Shown: positions 1 to 9,130, counted from the first letter of the stretch. The stretch is DNA of 55,093 nucleotides from Acidobacteria bacterium RIFCSPLOWO2_02_FULL_65_29 (GCA_001767435.1 MEKT01000154.1:1317-56409); one strand, 5' to 3'. Notes: a model not told the origin generated them from the letters alone. Numbers and translations: made by a program.

Positions 1-1
1 C

Positions 2-226
2 CGCGCGAACACGGACTTATTCGTCCGCGCGGGAGTGCAGCTCACCGACCGTGAGGGCCCCGTGCACAACCCCGACACATTCGAGACCAACGTGGCCGGC
101 CTTTTCGTGGCCGGCGGCGCGATCGCGGGCGTCGACACGGGCACGATCTTCATCGAGAACGGCCGATTTCACGGCGAGAAGATCGTCGAGGAGATCGCCA
201 GGCGCCTGGAGCGGGGCGCAAATTGA
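2..226 (+). CDS. YpdA-like FAD-dependent thiol-disulfide reductase, C-terminal end (5' truncated by window edge)
   Basis: The reading frame is open from base 2 and stops at 224-226, so only about 74 C-terminal residues are visible. They contain ETNVAGLFVAGGAIAGVDTG followed closely by FIENGRFHG. The first resembles the second nucleotide/FAD-binding strand of thioredoxin-reductase-like flavoproteins, and the NGRFHG ending is characteristic of the YpdA family (putative bacillithiol disulfide reductase). Proteins of this family reduce low-molecular-weight disulfides in the cytoplasm with NADPH. The active-site half lies outside the window. The assignment rests on this tail alone; a generic NAD(P)/FAD oxidoreductase is the alternative. 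Confidence 0.7.
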   Translation, partial: RANTDLFVRAGVQLTDREGPVHNPDTFETNVAGLFVAGGAIAGVDTGTIFIENGRFHGEKIVEEIARRLERGAN

Positions 227-227
227 C

Positions 228-290
228 AGGGCAGAGGGCAGAGGGCAGAGGGCAGAGGGCAGAGGGCAGAGGGCAGAGGGCAAAGGGCAG
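228..290. repeat. Tandem 7-bp repeat, unit AGGGCAG
   Basis: About eight near-perfect copies of AGGGCAG begin two bases after the stop codon of the preceding gene. The same G-rich word, in a looser form with GGGCAAA units, fills the ureA-ureB spacer at 14511-14586, so this is a dispersed word rather than a local slippage event. Confidence 0.9.
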
Positions 291-299
291 GACTACGAA

Positions 300-471
300 C
301 ACGACGATCACCGCAGAGCGCAGAGCTCGCGGAGGCTTCAAAATGGGCTGATCTGCGGGCTCAGCGGTCTCTGCGTTGATCTGAATTTGAGGAATTGAGG
401 AAGGAATTGGGGAGTTTGAGAGTTCTGAGAGCTGGGAGCCGAAAGCTGAAAGCCGACAGCTGACAGCTGAA
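300..471. repeat. Spacer of degenerate short words (CGCAGAG, GAATTTGAGG, AGCTGA)
   Basis: No gene is seen here. 308-375 carries CGCAGAG/CTCTGCG words that recur at 22452-22490, 15063-15140 and 43290-43310. 384-425 holds degenerate GAATTGAGG units related to the tandem repeat at 22499. 430-470 holds AGCTGAAAGC/AGCTGACAGCTGA words like those at 4037-4079. Confidence 0.7.
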
Positions 472-1104
472 TTAATGCGCGACGTTCGACACGCCGGGCG
501 TCCGCGCGATCATGATCTTCATCTCGAGCAACTCGACCAGCGACTCGGCCCGGCTCTGCAGGCTCTCCTGCTCGAGGAGCGCCTGTTTTTCCAGGGGATC
601 GAGCGCCAGGTACTGCGCCAACGCATTCACGAGATCTTCATCCGACATCGCGGCTGTCGTCCTCGGATCGGATTCTCTCGCGCCGATCGCCGGCGAGAGC
701 AGCGTCTCGAGCTTCGCCCGCTGATTGCGGAGGAGGTCGCGATCGCTCGCGGTCAACCCGCGCTCGGCAAGGGACTCGACCACGGCCCGTCGATAGCGCC
801 GGCCGTGATCTTCCGCAACAATCCGGAACCGCTCGACACCGCGAAGCACGATGTCGAAGCACCCGTCGGCGAGTCGCTCGACGTGCGTGATCAGGCCGCT
901 GCAGCCGATGGAGTAGACCGGCGGCCGCCCCTCGTAGTCCCGCTCCCACCCCGGCTTCAGCAGCGCCATCCCGATCAGTCGATCGCCCTCGAGGGCGTCG
1001 GAGACCATGTCCCGGAACCGCGGTTCGAAGATATGGAGCGGCAGAAATACATTCGGGAAGAGGACGACGTTCGGGAGGGGGAAGAGCGGAAGGAGGTCGG
1101 ACAT
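472..1104 (-). CDS. Stand-alone Lon substrate-binding (LON N-terminal/PUA-like) domain protein
   Basis: The 210-aa protein starts SDLLPLFPLPNVVLFPNVFL and continues with LHIFEPRFRDMV, the classic opening of the Lon substrate-binding domain; it lacks the AAA and Ser-Lys protease domains of Lon. The rest is helical (about residues 115-200), as in Lon N-terminal fragments. Such single-domain proteins are common, but their biochemical role is not settled; substrate recognition or adaptor activity is inferred. The start codon lies two bases after the stop of the VWA gene, so the two are almost certainly co-translated, and an upstream in-frame extension to 1305 would overlap that gene and is rejected. 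Confidence 0.85.
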   Translation of the reverse strand: MSDLLPLFPLPNVVLFPNVFLPLHIFEPRFRDMVSDALEGDRLIGMALLKPGWERDYEGRPPVYSIGCSGLITHVERLADGCFDIVLRGVERFRIVAEDHGRRYRRAVVESLAERGLTASDRDLLRNQRAKLETLLSPAIGARESDPRTTAAMSDEDLVNALAQYLALDPLEKQALLEQESLQSRAESLVELLEMKIMIARTPGVSNVAH

Positions 1105-1106
1105 TC

Positions 1107-2399
1107 CTAGTGAATCGTCTTCGTCTTCTTGTCCATGTAATCCATGAGCACGTACTGGCCGAGCGTATACGGCGTCGTGAAGTAGGCCTTTCCCTTGCAG
1201 ATTTCCGCGACGCGTCGCACGAAGCTCACCAGATCGTAATCGCGCGCGAGCATGAAGGTGTTGATCATGATGCCGCTCTTGCGGCACGCGGCGACCTCCG
1301 CGCACGTCTCAGCCACGATGAATGGATCGAGACCGAAGGCGTTCTTGTAGATGCGGCCGTCGGGCTGGGTGAGCGCCGAGGGCTTGCCGTCGGTGATCAT
1401 GATGATCTGACGCATGTCCTTGTGCTGCCGATCGAGGATGCGGCGCGCGAGGCGAAGCCCCTCGCGCGTGTTGGTGTAGTACGGTCCCACGCGTACGCGT
1501 CCCAGCTCGGCGAGCGGGATTTCCTCGGCCGAGTCGTGGAAGAGCACCACCTTCAGCGCATCGCCCGGATACTGGTTCTTGATGAGCTGCGCGAGTGCGA
1601 GCGCGACACGCTTGGCCGGCGTGAAGCGATCTTCGCCGTACAGAATCATGCTGTGGCTGCAGTCCAGCATCAGCACCGTCGCGCAGGAGCTCTGATACTC
1701 GCCCTGGACGACCATCAGATCCTCGTGGGAGACGCGGATACGTCTGGAGGCTGGAGGCTGGAGGCTTGGGGCTAGAGCTTCGCGCTCGCGCGCTTCGCGC
1801 GCCACGGCGTTGAGCAGCGTCGCGGCAGCATCGAGGTTGAGCGTGTCGCCGAATTCGTACGGCTTCGGAGCGCCGGTCGTCTCGACGCCGGTCGCCTGCT
1901 CGCGCGTGTCGTGGCGGCCGAAGCTGCTCTTGCCGAGCGAGCCGAGCAGATCGCGCAGCGCGCGGTACCCCAGAAAATCGAGCGTCTTGTCGGTGACCTC
2001 GAACTGCACCGGTGGCTGGTTGGGGCCCGACGCGCGTCCGGCCCGCCGCTCACGCTCCGCCTCGAGATCGGGCGGCGTCGAGATGTAGCCCTGCTCGCCC
2101 ATCCGTTCGATGATCTGCTGAATCAGCTCCTCCAGCTTCGACCGGAGCTGTTCCTGATCGCCGTCCGCCGGATCGCCCAGCAGCTTCTGAATCGTTTCGT
2201 CCGGCAGGACGCCCCCGTTGAAGAGCGCCTCGAGGATCGCGTCGTGCAGCGCCTGTAGCGTCCGCTCCTCGTCGTTCATGCCGCCGTAAGGGTTGCTGAA
2301 GCCGCTGGCGAGCAGCAGGTCGGAGAGCTTGGCGACCAGATCCTCCAGGTCCAGTTCGTCGAGCAGGTCGCCTGTGAACTTGGTATATCGATACTTCAT
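1107..2399 (-). CDS. VWA-domain protein partnered with a MoxR-like AAA ATPase
   Basis: 430 aa. The N-terminal 200 residues are helical and charged, with no membrane segment. Residues about 240-430 form a von Willebrand A domain with a MIDAS motif DCSHS at 246-250, a later threonine in YYTNTREG, and ITDGKPS. VWA proteins encoded next to MoxR/BchI-like ATPases act with them in metal insertion, chaperone or complex-remodelling roles (CoxD/CoxE, RavA/ViaA, BchI/BchD). The ATPase gene lies about 120 bp upstream on the same strand and the Lon-domain gene 2 bp downstream. The linker at about residues 208-220 is encoded by repeated GGAGGCT units, the same kind of short-word repeat seen in spacers. 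Confidence 0.88.
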   Translation of the reverse strand: MKYRYTKFTGDLLDELDLEDLVAKLSDLLLASGFSNPYGGMNDEERTLQALHDAILEALFNGGVLPDETIQKLLGDPADGDQEQLRSKLEELIQQIIERMGEQGYISTPPDLEAERERRAGRASGPNQPPVQFEVTDKTLDFLGYRALRDLLGSLGKSSFGRHDTREQATGVETTGAPKPYEFGDTLNLDAAATLLNAVAREAREREALAPSLQPPASRRIRVSHEDLMVVQGEYQSSCATVLMLDCSHSMILYGEDRFTPAKRVALALAQLIKNQYPGDALKVVLFHDSAEEIPLAELGRVRVGPYYTNTREGLRLARRILDRQHKDMRQIIMITDGKPSALTQPDGRIYKNAFGLDPFIVAETCAEVAACRKSGIMINTFMLARDYDLVSFVRRVAEICKGKAYFTTPYTLGQYVLMDYMDKKTKTIH

Positions 2400-2402
2400 A
2401 AC

Positions 2403-2525
2403 GTGTGGAGGCTGGGGACTAGGGACTAGGGACTAGTCTAGGACTAGTCTAGGGACTGGAAAACCAACTGATGTTGCCCCTAGCCCCTAGTCCTATCCCC
2501 TAGTTTCTAGCCCCAAGTCCCTAGT
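2403..2525. repeat. Inverted word-repeat spacer (GGGACTAG words)
   Basis: The left half consists of GGGACTAGGGACTAG-type words and the right half of the complementary CCCTAGTCC words, separated by about 30 bp. It fills the gap between the AAA ATPase and the VWA gene; the ATPase stop codon (TAG, 2521-2523 on the minus strand) falls inside the last word. A large imperfect hairpin is expected in either DNA or RNA. Confidence 0.85.
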
Positions 2526-4017
2526 TGTAATACTTCTTCTTCGCGCCCGGCATCCGAATCTCCTCATCGGCCGGCGGATCCTCGCGGCGCTGTACACGGC
2601 GCGGCGGGCTTTCGGTGCCGGCCGTATAGCCCCGATCGTCGCTCCGGCTGATTTTCTTCTGCGCGTACAGCCCTTCGAGCACGAAGTCGATGGCCGATGC
2701 CCGCCCTGGCGCCATCGCGCCCGGGGCCACGCCGGCCTGCTCGGCCAGCTCGCGCAGCCCCTGGACGCCTCGCGTCTGCGCGATCACATCGTCCGCGGAG
2801 GTGAGGTCGGTCAGCGGCAGCGAGCCGCCAAGGTCGAACCATTCCACGATCGTGCGCGTGTCCGCGCCGTCGAACATGCCGGTGAACACTGTCCCGACGG
2901 CGGATCGGATGAGGTCGCGTGCCACCTGTTCGGCGCCGCGCAGCTCGCCCTCGTACTCCAGCTCGAACTTGCCCGTGATCGACGGCAGCGCCGCATAGAT
3001 GTCGGTGACCCGCGGGACGACGGCCGTTTCGCCGCTGGCGAGAGCGCGGCGCTCCGCGTTCGAGACGACGAGCTCGAGCGTCGTGATGGGCAGCCGCTGG
3101 CTCACGCCCGACCGCTTGTCGATTTTTCGATCGGTGCGCGCCTGGAACGCCACTTCCTCGATCACGTCGCGCACGTACGCGGGTATCTCGACTTTCGCGC
3201 CGCCGGGGCGATCGGTCCAGGCTTCCTGCGCGGTGATCGCGATCGCGTTGGCGCGCGTGGCCGGGTAGTGCGTCCGGATTTCCGACCCGATGCGGTCCTT
3301 GAGCGGTGTGATGATTTTTCCTCGCGCGGTGTAGTCCTCCGGGTTCGCCGTGAAGACGAGCAGGACGTCGAGGTTCAAGCGAATCGGATAGCCCTTGATC
3401 TGGACGTCGCCTTCCTGCAGGATGTTGAAGAGTCCCACCTGAATCTTGCCGGCCAGATCGGGCAGCTCGTTGATCGCGAAGATGCCGCGGTTGGCGCGCG
3501 GCAGCAGGCCGTAGTGCATGGTAAGCTCGTCGGCCAGGTTCAGGCCCGCCTGTGCGGCCTTGATCGGATCGATGTCGCCGACCATGTCAGCAATCGTCAC
3601 GTCCGGCGTCGCGAGCTTCTCGACGTAGCGCGCCTCGCGGGGCAGCCAGCCGATCTCCAGCCGATCGCCTTCGCGCGACACGCGCGCCCGGCACGCCGCG
3701 CAAATGGGCGCGAGCGGATTGTCGTGAATCTCGCAGCCCGGAACGACCGGAATCCGCTCGTCGAGCAGATCGACCAGGCCCCGCAGGATGCGGCTCTTGG
3801 CCTGGCCGCGCAGCCCCAGCAGGATGAAGTTGTGCCGCGACAGGATGGCGTTCACGAGCTGCGGAATCACGGTGTCGTCGTATCCGATGATGCCCGGGAA
3901 CAACGTCGCTCCCGCGCGCAGCTTGCAGACGAGGTTGTCGCGTATTTCCTGTTTGACCGGCCGCGAGGGCACGCGCGTGTGCCTCAGGTCGCCCAAGGTG
4001 CGAATAGAATCAGTCAT
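2521..4017 (-). CDS. MoxR/BchI-like AAA+ ATPase with altered Walker motifs
   Basis: 498 aa, soluble. A P-loop variant GLRGQAKSR lies at 68-76 and a Walker-B-like strand [11 protein letters not shown] at about 178-188, where the usual Asp before the catalytic Glu is Asn. Between them, Cys95, Cys106 and Cys109 (C-x10-C-x2-C) could bind a metal. A sensor-1-type FTANPEDYT follows, and the C-terminal third is helical. It belongs to the magnesium-chelatase subunit I/MoxR class that works with VWA partners; the VWA gene is next in the operon. From memory, the Asn-Glu pair is typical of this subfamily rather than a mutation. Substrate unknown; metal-centre assembly or complex remodelling is inferred. 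Confidence 0.85.
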   Translation of the reverse strand: MTDSIRTLGDLRHTRVPSRPVKQEIRDNLVCKLRAGATLFPGIIGYDDTVIPQLVNAILSRHNFILLGLRGQAKSRILRGLVDLLDERIPVVPGCEIHDNPLAPICAACRARVSREGDRLEIGWLPREARYVEKLATPDVTIADMVGDIDPIKAAQAGLNLADELTMHYGLLPRANRGIFAINELPDLAGKIQVGLFNILQEGDVQIKGYPIRLNLDVLLVFTANPEDYTARGKIITPLKDRIGSEIRTHYPATRANAIAITAQEAWTDRPGGAKVEIPAYVRDVIEEVAFQARTDRKIDKRSGVSQRLPITTLELVVSNAERRALASGETAVVPRVTDIYAALPSITGKFELEYEGELRGAEQVARDLIRSAVGTVFTGMFDGADTRTIVEWFDLGGSLPLTDLTSADDVIAQTRGVQGLRELAEQAGVAPGAMAPGRASAIDFVLEGLYAQKKISRSDDRGYTAGTESPPRRVQRREDPPADEEIRMPGAKKKYYN

Positions 4018-4036
4018 CTCATCCTGATTCTAGCTC

Positions 4037-4079
4037 AGGCAGAGCTCGGAGCTGATAGCTGAAAGCTGATAGCTTTTCT
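4037..4079. repeat. AGCTGATAGCT word repeat between divergent genes
   Basis: Three near-copies of AGCTGATAGC/AGCTGAAAGC occupy almost all of the 64-bp divergent spacer between the AAA ATPase gene and the glycerophosphodiesterase gene. They may overlap both promoters; no clear -35/-10 pair is visible. Confidence 0.7.
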
Positions 4080-4081
4080 AC

Positions 4082-4921
4082 GTGCCTCATCCGTTTTTCG
4101 ACTCGGCGCGGCCGCTCGTCTTCGCGCATCGCGGGGGCGCGGCGCTCGCGCCCGAGAATACCTTCGCGGCCTTCGATCGGGGCCATTCGCTCGGCGCCGA
4201 TGGTCTGGAGCTCGACGTGCGCGTGTCGCGCGACGGGGTCGTCGTGGTCCATCACGACGACACACTCGAGCGGACCACGAATCTACGTGGGGCGGTCAGC
4301 GCCTACACGGCCGACGAGCTCTGGCGCGCCGACGCCGGCTATCGCTTCGGGCATCAGGACGCCTGGATCTTCCGCGGGCTCGGCTACGGCATCCCTCGCC
4401 TGCAGTGGGTGCTCAGCCGCTATCCCGATACGCGGATCATCATCGAGTTGAAGGACAACACGCTCGACATGGCCCGCGCGGTGCTCGCCGTCGTGCGCGA
4501 GGCGCACGCGGTCGATCGCGTCTGTCTCGGATCGTTCCGCCTGCGCGCGTTGCGCCTCGTCCGTGCCGCCGAGCCGCGCCTCGCGACCAGCGCGGCGCAG
4601 GAAGAAGTGCGCTGGGCGCTCTATCGATCCTGGATTCGGTGGCCCGTGAGGCGGCCGCCCTATCTCGGCTATCAAGTGCCCGAGGTGGCCGGCATGACGC
4701 GCGTGGTCTCCCCGCAATTCGTCGAAGCGTCTCACCGCGCCGGACTTCCCGTCCAGGTGTGGACGGTCGATTCGGAAGACGATGCGCGCCGGTTGCTTGG
4801 ATGGGGAGTGGACGGCCTCATCACCAACCGGCCCGACCTCCTGGTGCCCATGGTTCGGGGGATGATCCAATTCCACCTTGCAGATCACGGGGGCAAGACG
4901 GGCTCGAGCCGCGGCGCATGA
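4082..4921 (+). CDS. Glycerophosphodiester phosphodiesterase
   Basis: 279 aa with a GTG start and no convincing ribosome-binding site. The GDPD signature is clear: FAHRGG near residue 15, APENTFAAF, GLELDVRVSRDG (metal-binding Glu and Asp), VVHHDD (catalytic His), IIIELK and QVWTVDSEDD near the C-terminus. These TIM-barrel enzymes hydrolyse glycerophosphodiesters to glycerol-3-phosphate and an alcohol. No signal peptide is visible, so a cytoplasmic role in phospholipid turnover is likely. The stop codon overlaps the start of the next gene (ATGA). Confidence 0.93.
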   Translation: MPHPFFDSARPLVFAHRGGAALAPENTFAAFDRGHSLGADGLELDVRVSRDGVVVVHHDDTLERTTNLRGAVSAYTADELWRADAGYRFGHQDAWIFRGLGYGIPRLQWVLSRYPDTRIIIELKDNTLDMARAVLAVVREAHAVDRVCLGSFRLRALRLVRAAEPRLATSAAQEEVRWALYRSWIRWPVRRPPYLGYQVPEVAGMTRVVSPQFVEASHRAGLPVQVWTVDSEDDARRLLGWGVDGLITNRPDLLVPMVRGMIQFHLADHGGKTGSSRGA

Positions 4922-5928
4922 TGAAAGTTCGTCATGGGCGGCGCGCGAACAGCGTCTTGCTGAATGATGATCAGATGCAGATCCCGGCACTGAATGATGT
5001 CCTGAGCGCGCGGGCCCGCGTGCGGCGCCTGGTGCGGCCGACGCCCCTGTTGTGGCACCCGCTGCTCGCCGCGGAAACCGGCCTGAACATTCACGTCAAG
5101 CACGAGAACCACAACCCGACGTGCTCGTTCAAGATTCGCGGCGGCCTGAATCTCGTCGCCAGTCTGCCGGCCGACGAACGTCGGGGCGTCATCAGCGCGA
5201 GCACGGGCAATCATGGCCAGTCGATCGCCATGGCCTCGCGCCTCGAGGGCGTGCCATGCACCATCGTGACACCGCGCGGCAACAACCCCGAGAAAAACGC
5301 CTCGATGCGCGCGATGGGCGCCGAGGTGATCGAGGCCGGCAGGGACTTCGACGAAGCGCGCGAATACGTCGAGCGGATGAGCGTTGAGCGGGGCCTGCGA
5401 TACGTCCACTCCGCCAACGAGCCGCTGCTCCTCGCCGGCGTCGCGACGTACGCGCTCGAGATCTTCGAAGATCTGCCGGACGCCGACACTGTCATCGTCC
5501 CGATCGGCGGCGGCAGCGGCGCGTCGGGTTGTTGCCTCGTCCGTACGGCGCTTGGCAGCCGCGCGAAAGTGATCGGCGTCCAGGCCTCGCGCGCGAATGC
5601 GTTTGCGAGATCCTGGAAGACGCGCACACGCGTCGTGGGCGACTCGGCCGATACTTTCGCCGAAGGCATGGCCACCCGTGTGACGTTCGATCTCACCTAC
5701 GGCATTCTCGAACGCGAGCTCGACGACATCGTCGAGCTGACCGAAGGCGAGCTGGCCGAGGGCGTGCGTCTCGCGCTTCGCACGGCGCACAATCTGGCCG
5801 AGGGCGCCGGTGCGGCCCCGCTGATGGCAGCTGTGAAGCTGCGCGAGCAGCTGGCGGGCAAGAAAGTCGTGTGCGTCATGACCGGCGGCAACATCGACGC
5901 CGCCACGCTTCGGCGGATCTTGGGCTGA
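4918..5928 (+). CDS. Threonine dehydratase-like PLP enzyme (fold type II)
   Basis: 336 aa from ATG 4918, which overlaps the upstream stop; ATG 4975 (317 aa) is an alternative start because homology seems to begin near PALNDVLSARARVRRLV. The PLP lysine lies in CSFKIRGGLN; ISASTGNHGQS and the glycine-rich phosphate-binding loop VPIGGGSGASG are intact. The protein stops after the catalytic domain (MTGGNIDAATLRRILG) and lacks the ACT regulatory domain of biosynthetic IlvA, so it is probably a short, catabolic-type threonine/serine ammonia-lyase. A related hydroxy-amino-acid dehydratase or racemase cannot be excluded. Confidence 0.88.
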   Translation: MMKVRHGRRANSVLLNDDQMQIPALNDVLSARARVRRLVRPTPLLWHPLLAAETGLNIHVKHENHNPTCSFKIRGGLNLVASLPADERRGVISASTGNHGQSIAMASRLEGVPCTIVTPRGNNPEKNASMRAMGAEVIEAGRDFDEAREYVERMSVERGLRYVHSANEPLLLAGVATYALEIFEDLPDADTVIVPIGGGSGASGCCLVRTALGSRAKVIGVQASRANAFARSWKTRTRVVGDSADTFAEGMATRVTFDLTYGILERELDDIVELTEGELAEGVRLALRTAHNLAEGAGAAPLMAAVKLREQLAGKKVVCVMTGGNIDAATLRRILG

Positions 5929-5972
5929 ACCAGTCGAGACTCGGGACTCGGAGCTTGTGAAGAAATCGCTGT

Positions 5973-6176
5973 AGTGTCCGCCTTCCGCCTCCGCGCGCAC
6001 CACGATGTCCTCGCGTTTCGGTGGACCGCCGTAGCCTTGGCGAAGGCGGTTAGGCGGACTTTTCGTGGTCCGGCTGAACAGGCCTACGATCTGTCGCGCC
6101 CGCTGCCGTAAGCAGGACTAAAGTCCTGCACTACAGGCCGGCGCAAGACGCTCTACTACATGCCGGCGCAAGACGC
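5973..6176. repeat. Composite palindromic repeat (GTCCGCC...GGCGGAC module plus GCAGGAC/GTCCTGC module)
   Basis: Two modules lie in order: an imperfect inverted repeat of GTCCGCCTTC / GAAGGCGG type around 5977-6060, and a perfect palindrome with 7-bp arms GCAGGAC/GTCCTGC at 6112-6129, followed by CTACAGGCCGGCGCAAGACGCT, repeated once more. The same two modules in the same order occur at 19769-19895, and the GCAGGAC module alone twice at 33639-33693. No gene is seen in this 249-bp spacer. Confidence 0.88.
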
Positions 6177-6177
6177 T

Positions 6178-6885
6178 CTAGTCGCTTGATGTTGGCCGAT
6201 CGAGCGCGCGTCGCGCCTTCCGAAACACGTCATCCATCATGCGCGCGTTCAGCTTGCCCGTGTTGGTGTTCTGCCGGCTCGGGTGATAGCAGCCGATGAG
6301 CGTCTGTCCGTTCGGCAGCGCGTCGGTCGACGCGTGCGCGAAATGCGGGCGCGGCCGCACGACCACGCCCCGCCGCCCGAGCAGTCTCACGTAGGCATCG
6401 AATCCAATCTTGCCGAGCGCCACGATCACCTGGACGCGGCCGAGCGCCGAGAGCTCGGCGTCGAGATGGGGAAGGCAGTTGGCGATCTCTAGCGGCGTGG
6501 GCTTGTTGCCGGGCGGCGCGCAGCGCACCGCGGCCGCGATGAAAGCGTCGCGGAGCGCCAGACCATCGTCTGGGTGCCGCGAGGTCGGGATATTGGCGAA
6601 TCCCGCCCGGTGGAGAGACGCCATCAGGAAGTCTCCCGATCCGCCGGCGCCGTCGCCGGTGAAGACGCGGCCCGTTCGATTAGCGCCGTGCGCGGCGGGC
6701 GCGAGCCCGAGAATGAGGAGGCGCGCGCGCGGATCGCCGAACCCAGGGACGGGCCGCGCCCAGTAGGTGTCGTCGCGGAAGGCGCGACGCTTTTCGCGCC
6801 CGATGTGCTCGCAGTATTCGCGCAGGCGAGGACAGCGTTCGCACGAAATAATCTGCCGGTGAACTGTTGCGAGCCTCAGTCCCAA
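6178..6885 (-). CDS. Uracil-DNA glycosylase, family 5 (UdgB-like)
   Basis: 235 aa with a TTG start; no better start lies downstream before the first conserved cysteine. Cys15, Cys18, Cys122 and Cys137 match the four-cysteine [4Fe-4S] pattern of family 4/5 enzymes. Motif 1 is GLAPAAHGANRTGR (60-73), without the Asp/Asn water activator of other families, as in UdgB; motif 2 is HPSRQN. The enzyme removes uracil and some other deaminated bases from DNA in base-excision repair. A single-gene transcription unit seems likely, as repeats lie on both sides. Confidence 0.92.
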   Translation of the reverse strand: MGLRLATVHRQIISCERCPRLREYCEHIGREKRRAFRDDTYWARPVPGFGDPRARLLILGLAPAAHGANRTGRVFTGDGAGGSGDFLMASLHRAGFANIPTSRHPDDGLALRDAFIAAAVRCAPPGNKPTPLEIANCLPHLDAELSALGRVQVIVALGKIGFDAYVRLLGRRGVVVRPRPHFAHASTDALPNGQTLIGCYHPSRQNTNTGKLNARMMDDVFRKARRALDRPTSSD

Positions 6886-6891
6886 AGCCCC

Positions 6892-6990
6892 ACCACGGTG
6901 GCCACGGACACGAACGGAGGATACGGCTTCAACGAATGATCGTGCCGTAACCTCCCGCGTGTCGGGGTTTTATTCCGTGGCCTCCGTGGT
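6892..6990. repeat. Inverted repeat, 16-bp arms (ACCACGG...CCGTGGT)
   Basis: The arms at 6892-6907 and 6975-6990 are complementary at 15 of 16 positions and separated by 67 bp. The structure sits just after the stop of the M13 peptidase gene and before the start of the glycosylase gene, both on the minus strand, and could act as a Rho-independent-like stop or be another dispersed repeat. There is no T-run. Confidence 0.7.
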
Positions 6991-7003
6991 AGCGCGTTGT
7001 CCG

Positions 7004-9070
7004 TCACCATACACGGCACGCGTTCGCGCGGACCATCGGCGCACCTGGTTTGCACGAGAACGCCCGTTGAAACTCTGGCATGTTCGACACCACCCCGTTC
7101 ACGCGGTAACGGCCCGGCGAGTGCGTGTTGGTCTGCGCCTGCAGTCGTTCGTAGGCGGGGCGCCGGCTTTCGCACCAGACCTGGCCCCATCCGAGGAACA
7201 CGCGCTGCTCGGGCGTGAAGCCGTCGAGCGTTCGGGCCTGCTGGCCGGCAGCCGATGCCAGGTAGCCCAGCAGCGCGATGCGCAGGCCGCCGTTGTCGGC
7301 GGTGTTCTCGCCAAGCGTCAACTTACCGTTCAACTTCACTTCGTCTATGGCGGTGAAGTTCGCGTACTGGTCGACAAAGCACGCGGCCCGCTCTTCGAAC
7401 GCTTTCCCGTCGGCCGGCGTCCACCAGTCCTGCAGGTTGCCCGCGGCGTCGAACTGCCGGCCCTGATCGTCGAAGCCGTGCGTCAGCTCGTGGCCGATCA
7501 CGGCGCCGGCGCCGCCGTAGTTGACCGCGGTGTCGGTCGCCGCGTTGTAGAAGGGCGACTGCAGAATCCCGGCAGGGAAGTTGATGTTGTTCTCGAGGGG
7601 GTTGTAGTACGCGTTGACGGTCGCCGGCGTCATGCCCCATTCGGTCTTGTCGAGCGGCTTGCCTATCTTGTTCAGCTGACGCGTGAACTCGAACGCGTTG
7701 GCACGGTGGGAATTGCCGAGCGCGTCGCCTCTCACGATCTCGAGCGCGCTGTAATCGCGCCAGGTGTCGGGATAGCCGATCTTGTTCGAGATGGCGTGCA
7801 GCTTGGTCACCGCCTGCGCCCTGGTCGCGTCGGTCATCCACGGCAGAGTGGCGATGTCCCGTTCGAGGGCGGACTCGACGTTGCGCACCATATTCAACAT
7901 GTCGGCCTTGGCCTGCGGCCCGAAGGTGGCGGCGACGAACGCCTGACCGAGGGCTTCGCCCAGGTCGCCGTCGGTGTACTGCACGCAACGCTTCCAGCGG
8001 AGACGCTGCTCGGCGATGCCCCGGAGCGTCATGCTGTAGAACCGGAAGTTTTCGTTGACGAACGGCGTCGGCAGGAGAAATGCGTTGGCATGCACGACGT
8101 GCCACCGCAGATAGGTTTTCACCTCGTCGAGCGGTGCGGTCTTCAGGACCTCGGTGAACGCCTTGAAGAACTCGGGTTCGGCCACGTTGACGACGGCGAT
8201 CGGCGGTGCGCCGGTGGCGCGGAAATACGCGGCCCAGTCGAAGTTGGGCGTCAGCGCCTGCAGCTCCGCCGGCGTCATCTTGTGGTACACCTTCGAAGGG
8301 TCCCGGCGCGAAACGTTGTCCAGCGCCGCCTTGGCCAGCGAGGATTCGAGGCGCATCACGGCGGCTGCCGCCGTCGACGCCGCCGTCGAGTTGCCGCCGG
8401 CGAGCGACGCGAGTTTCGCCACGTGATCGGTGTATTGACCGCGAATGTCGGCCGAGCGCGCGTCGGCACGGAAGTAGTAGTCGCGATCGGGCAGTCCGAG
8501 CCCGCCCTGGTCGAGCTGGGCGATCACCGTGCTCGAGTCCTTGAAGTCGGCCTCGGCGCCGAAGTTGAAGAACGCGTTGACGCCGCTGCTGTGGAGGCCC
8601 GCGACGAGCGCCGGGAGATCGGCCGCGCTCTTCAGGGCGGCGATTCGCTGGAAGTCGGCGTCGAGCGGCGCGACGCCCTTCGCTTCGATCGCGGCTTCGT
8701 CCATGCAGCTCGCGTAGTAGTCGCCAATCTTTCTGCTGGCCGAGTCGGTGCCCGACGCGGCGGCCTCGAGCACGTTGCGCAGGACGTCGTTATTGCGCTC
8801 CTGCAACGCGTCGAACGTGCCCCACCGGGCCTGATCGCCGGGAATCGGGTTGTTCGCAATCCATCCGCCGCACGCAAACTGATAGAAGTCGGTGCATGGA
8901 TCGACCGCGCGGTTCAGGCCCCTCAGGTCCAGGCCCGATGAGGACGCCGAGGCGGGCGCCGGAGAAGTAGACGGGCGTCCCGCGTCCTGCACCAGGCCTA
9001 GCGCACTGGCCAGCGGCAGCGAGATGAACGTGAAAACCATGATCAAGCGGCGGACGGTCGGTGCGCGCAT
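7004..9070 (-). CDS. M13-family zinc metallopeptidase (neprilysin/PepO-like), secreted
   Basis: 688 aa. The start at 9070 has a strong GGGAGGAG site about 8 bases upstream. Residues 1-30 (VRRLIMVFTFISLPLASALG) look like a signal peptide, followed by a Ser/Pro/Ala-rich stretch. The M13 N-terminal domain opens with DPCTDFYQFACGGWIANNPIP. The zinc site is HELTH near residue 525 and the third ligand lies in ENTADNGG near 586; both are intact. It ends with ANACRVW, the usual family ending CxxW. Likely a periplasmic or lipid-anchored peptidase acting on small peptides. Transcribed alone and divergently from aceE. Confidence 0.95.
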   Translation of the reverse strand: MRAPTVRRLIMVFTFISLPLASALGLVQDAGRPSTSPAPASASSSGLDLRGLNRAVDPCTDFYQFACGGWIANNPIPGDQARWGTFDALQERNNDVLRNVLEAAASGTDSASRKIGDYYASCMDEAAIEAKGVAPLDADFQRIAALKSAADLPALVAGLHSSGVNAFFNFGAEADFKDSSTVIAQLDQGGLGLPDRDYYFRADARSADIRGQYTDHVAKLASLAGGNSTAASTAAAAVMRLESSLAKAALDNVSRRDPSKVYHKMTPAELQALTPNFDWAAYFRATGAPPIAVVNVAEPEFFKAFTEVLKTAPLDEVKTYLRWHVVHANAFLLPTPFVNENFRFYSMTLRGIAEQRLRWKRCVQYTDGDLGEALGQAFVAATFGPQAKADMLNMVRNVESALERDIATLPWMTDATRAQAVTKLHAISNKIGYPDTWRDYSALEIVRGDALGNSHRANAFEFTRQLNKIGKPLDKTEWGMTPATVNAYYNPLENNINFPAGILQSPFYNAATDTAVNYGGAGAVIGHELTHGFDDQGRQFDAAGNLQDWWTPADGKAFEERAACFVDQYANFTAIDEVKLNGKLTLGENTADNGGLRIALLGYLASAAGQQARTLDGFTPEQRVFLGWGQVWCESRRPAYERLQAQTNTHSPGRYRVNGVVSNMPEFQRAFSCKPGAPMVRANACRVW

Positions 9071-9130
9071 GGTTGTCTCTCCTCCCGGAGTCGAGGGTAC
9101 AATTCGAGTTGGTCTACGAGCCAGCCATTC

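Noticed and set aside
6959-8941. 660-codon open frame on the plus strand
   Set aside because: It lies wholly antisense to the M13 peptidase gene, which has intact catalytic motifs, a signal peptide and a good ribosome-binding site; long antisense frames are expected at this GC content.
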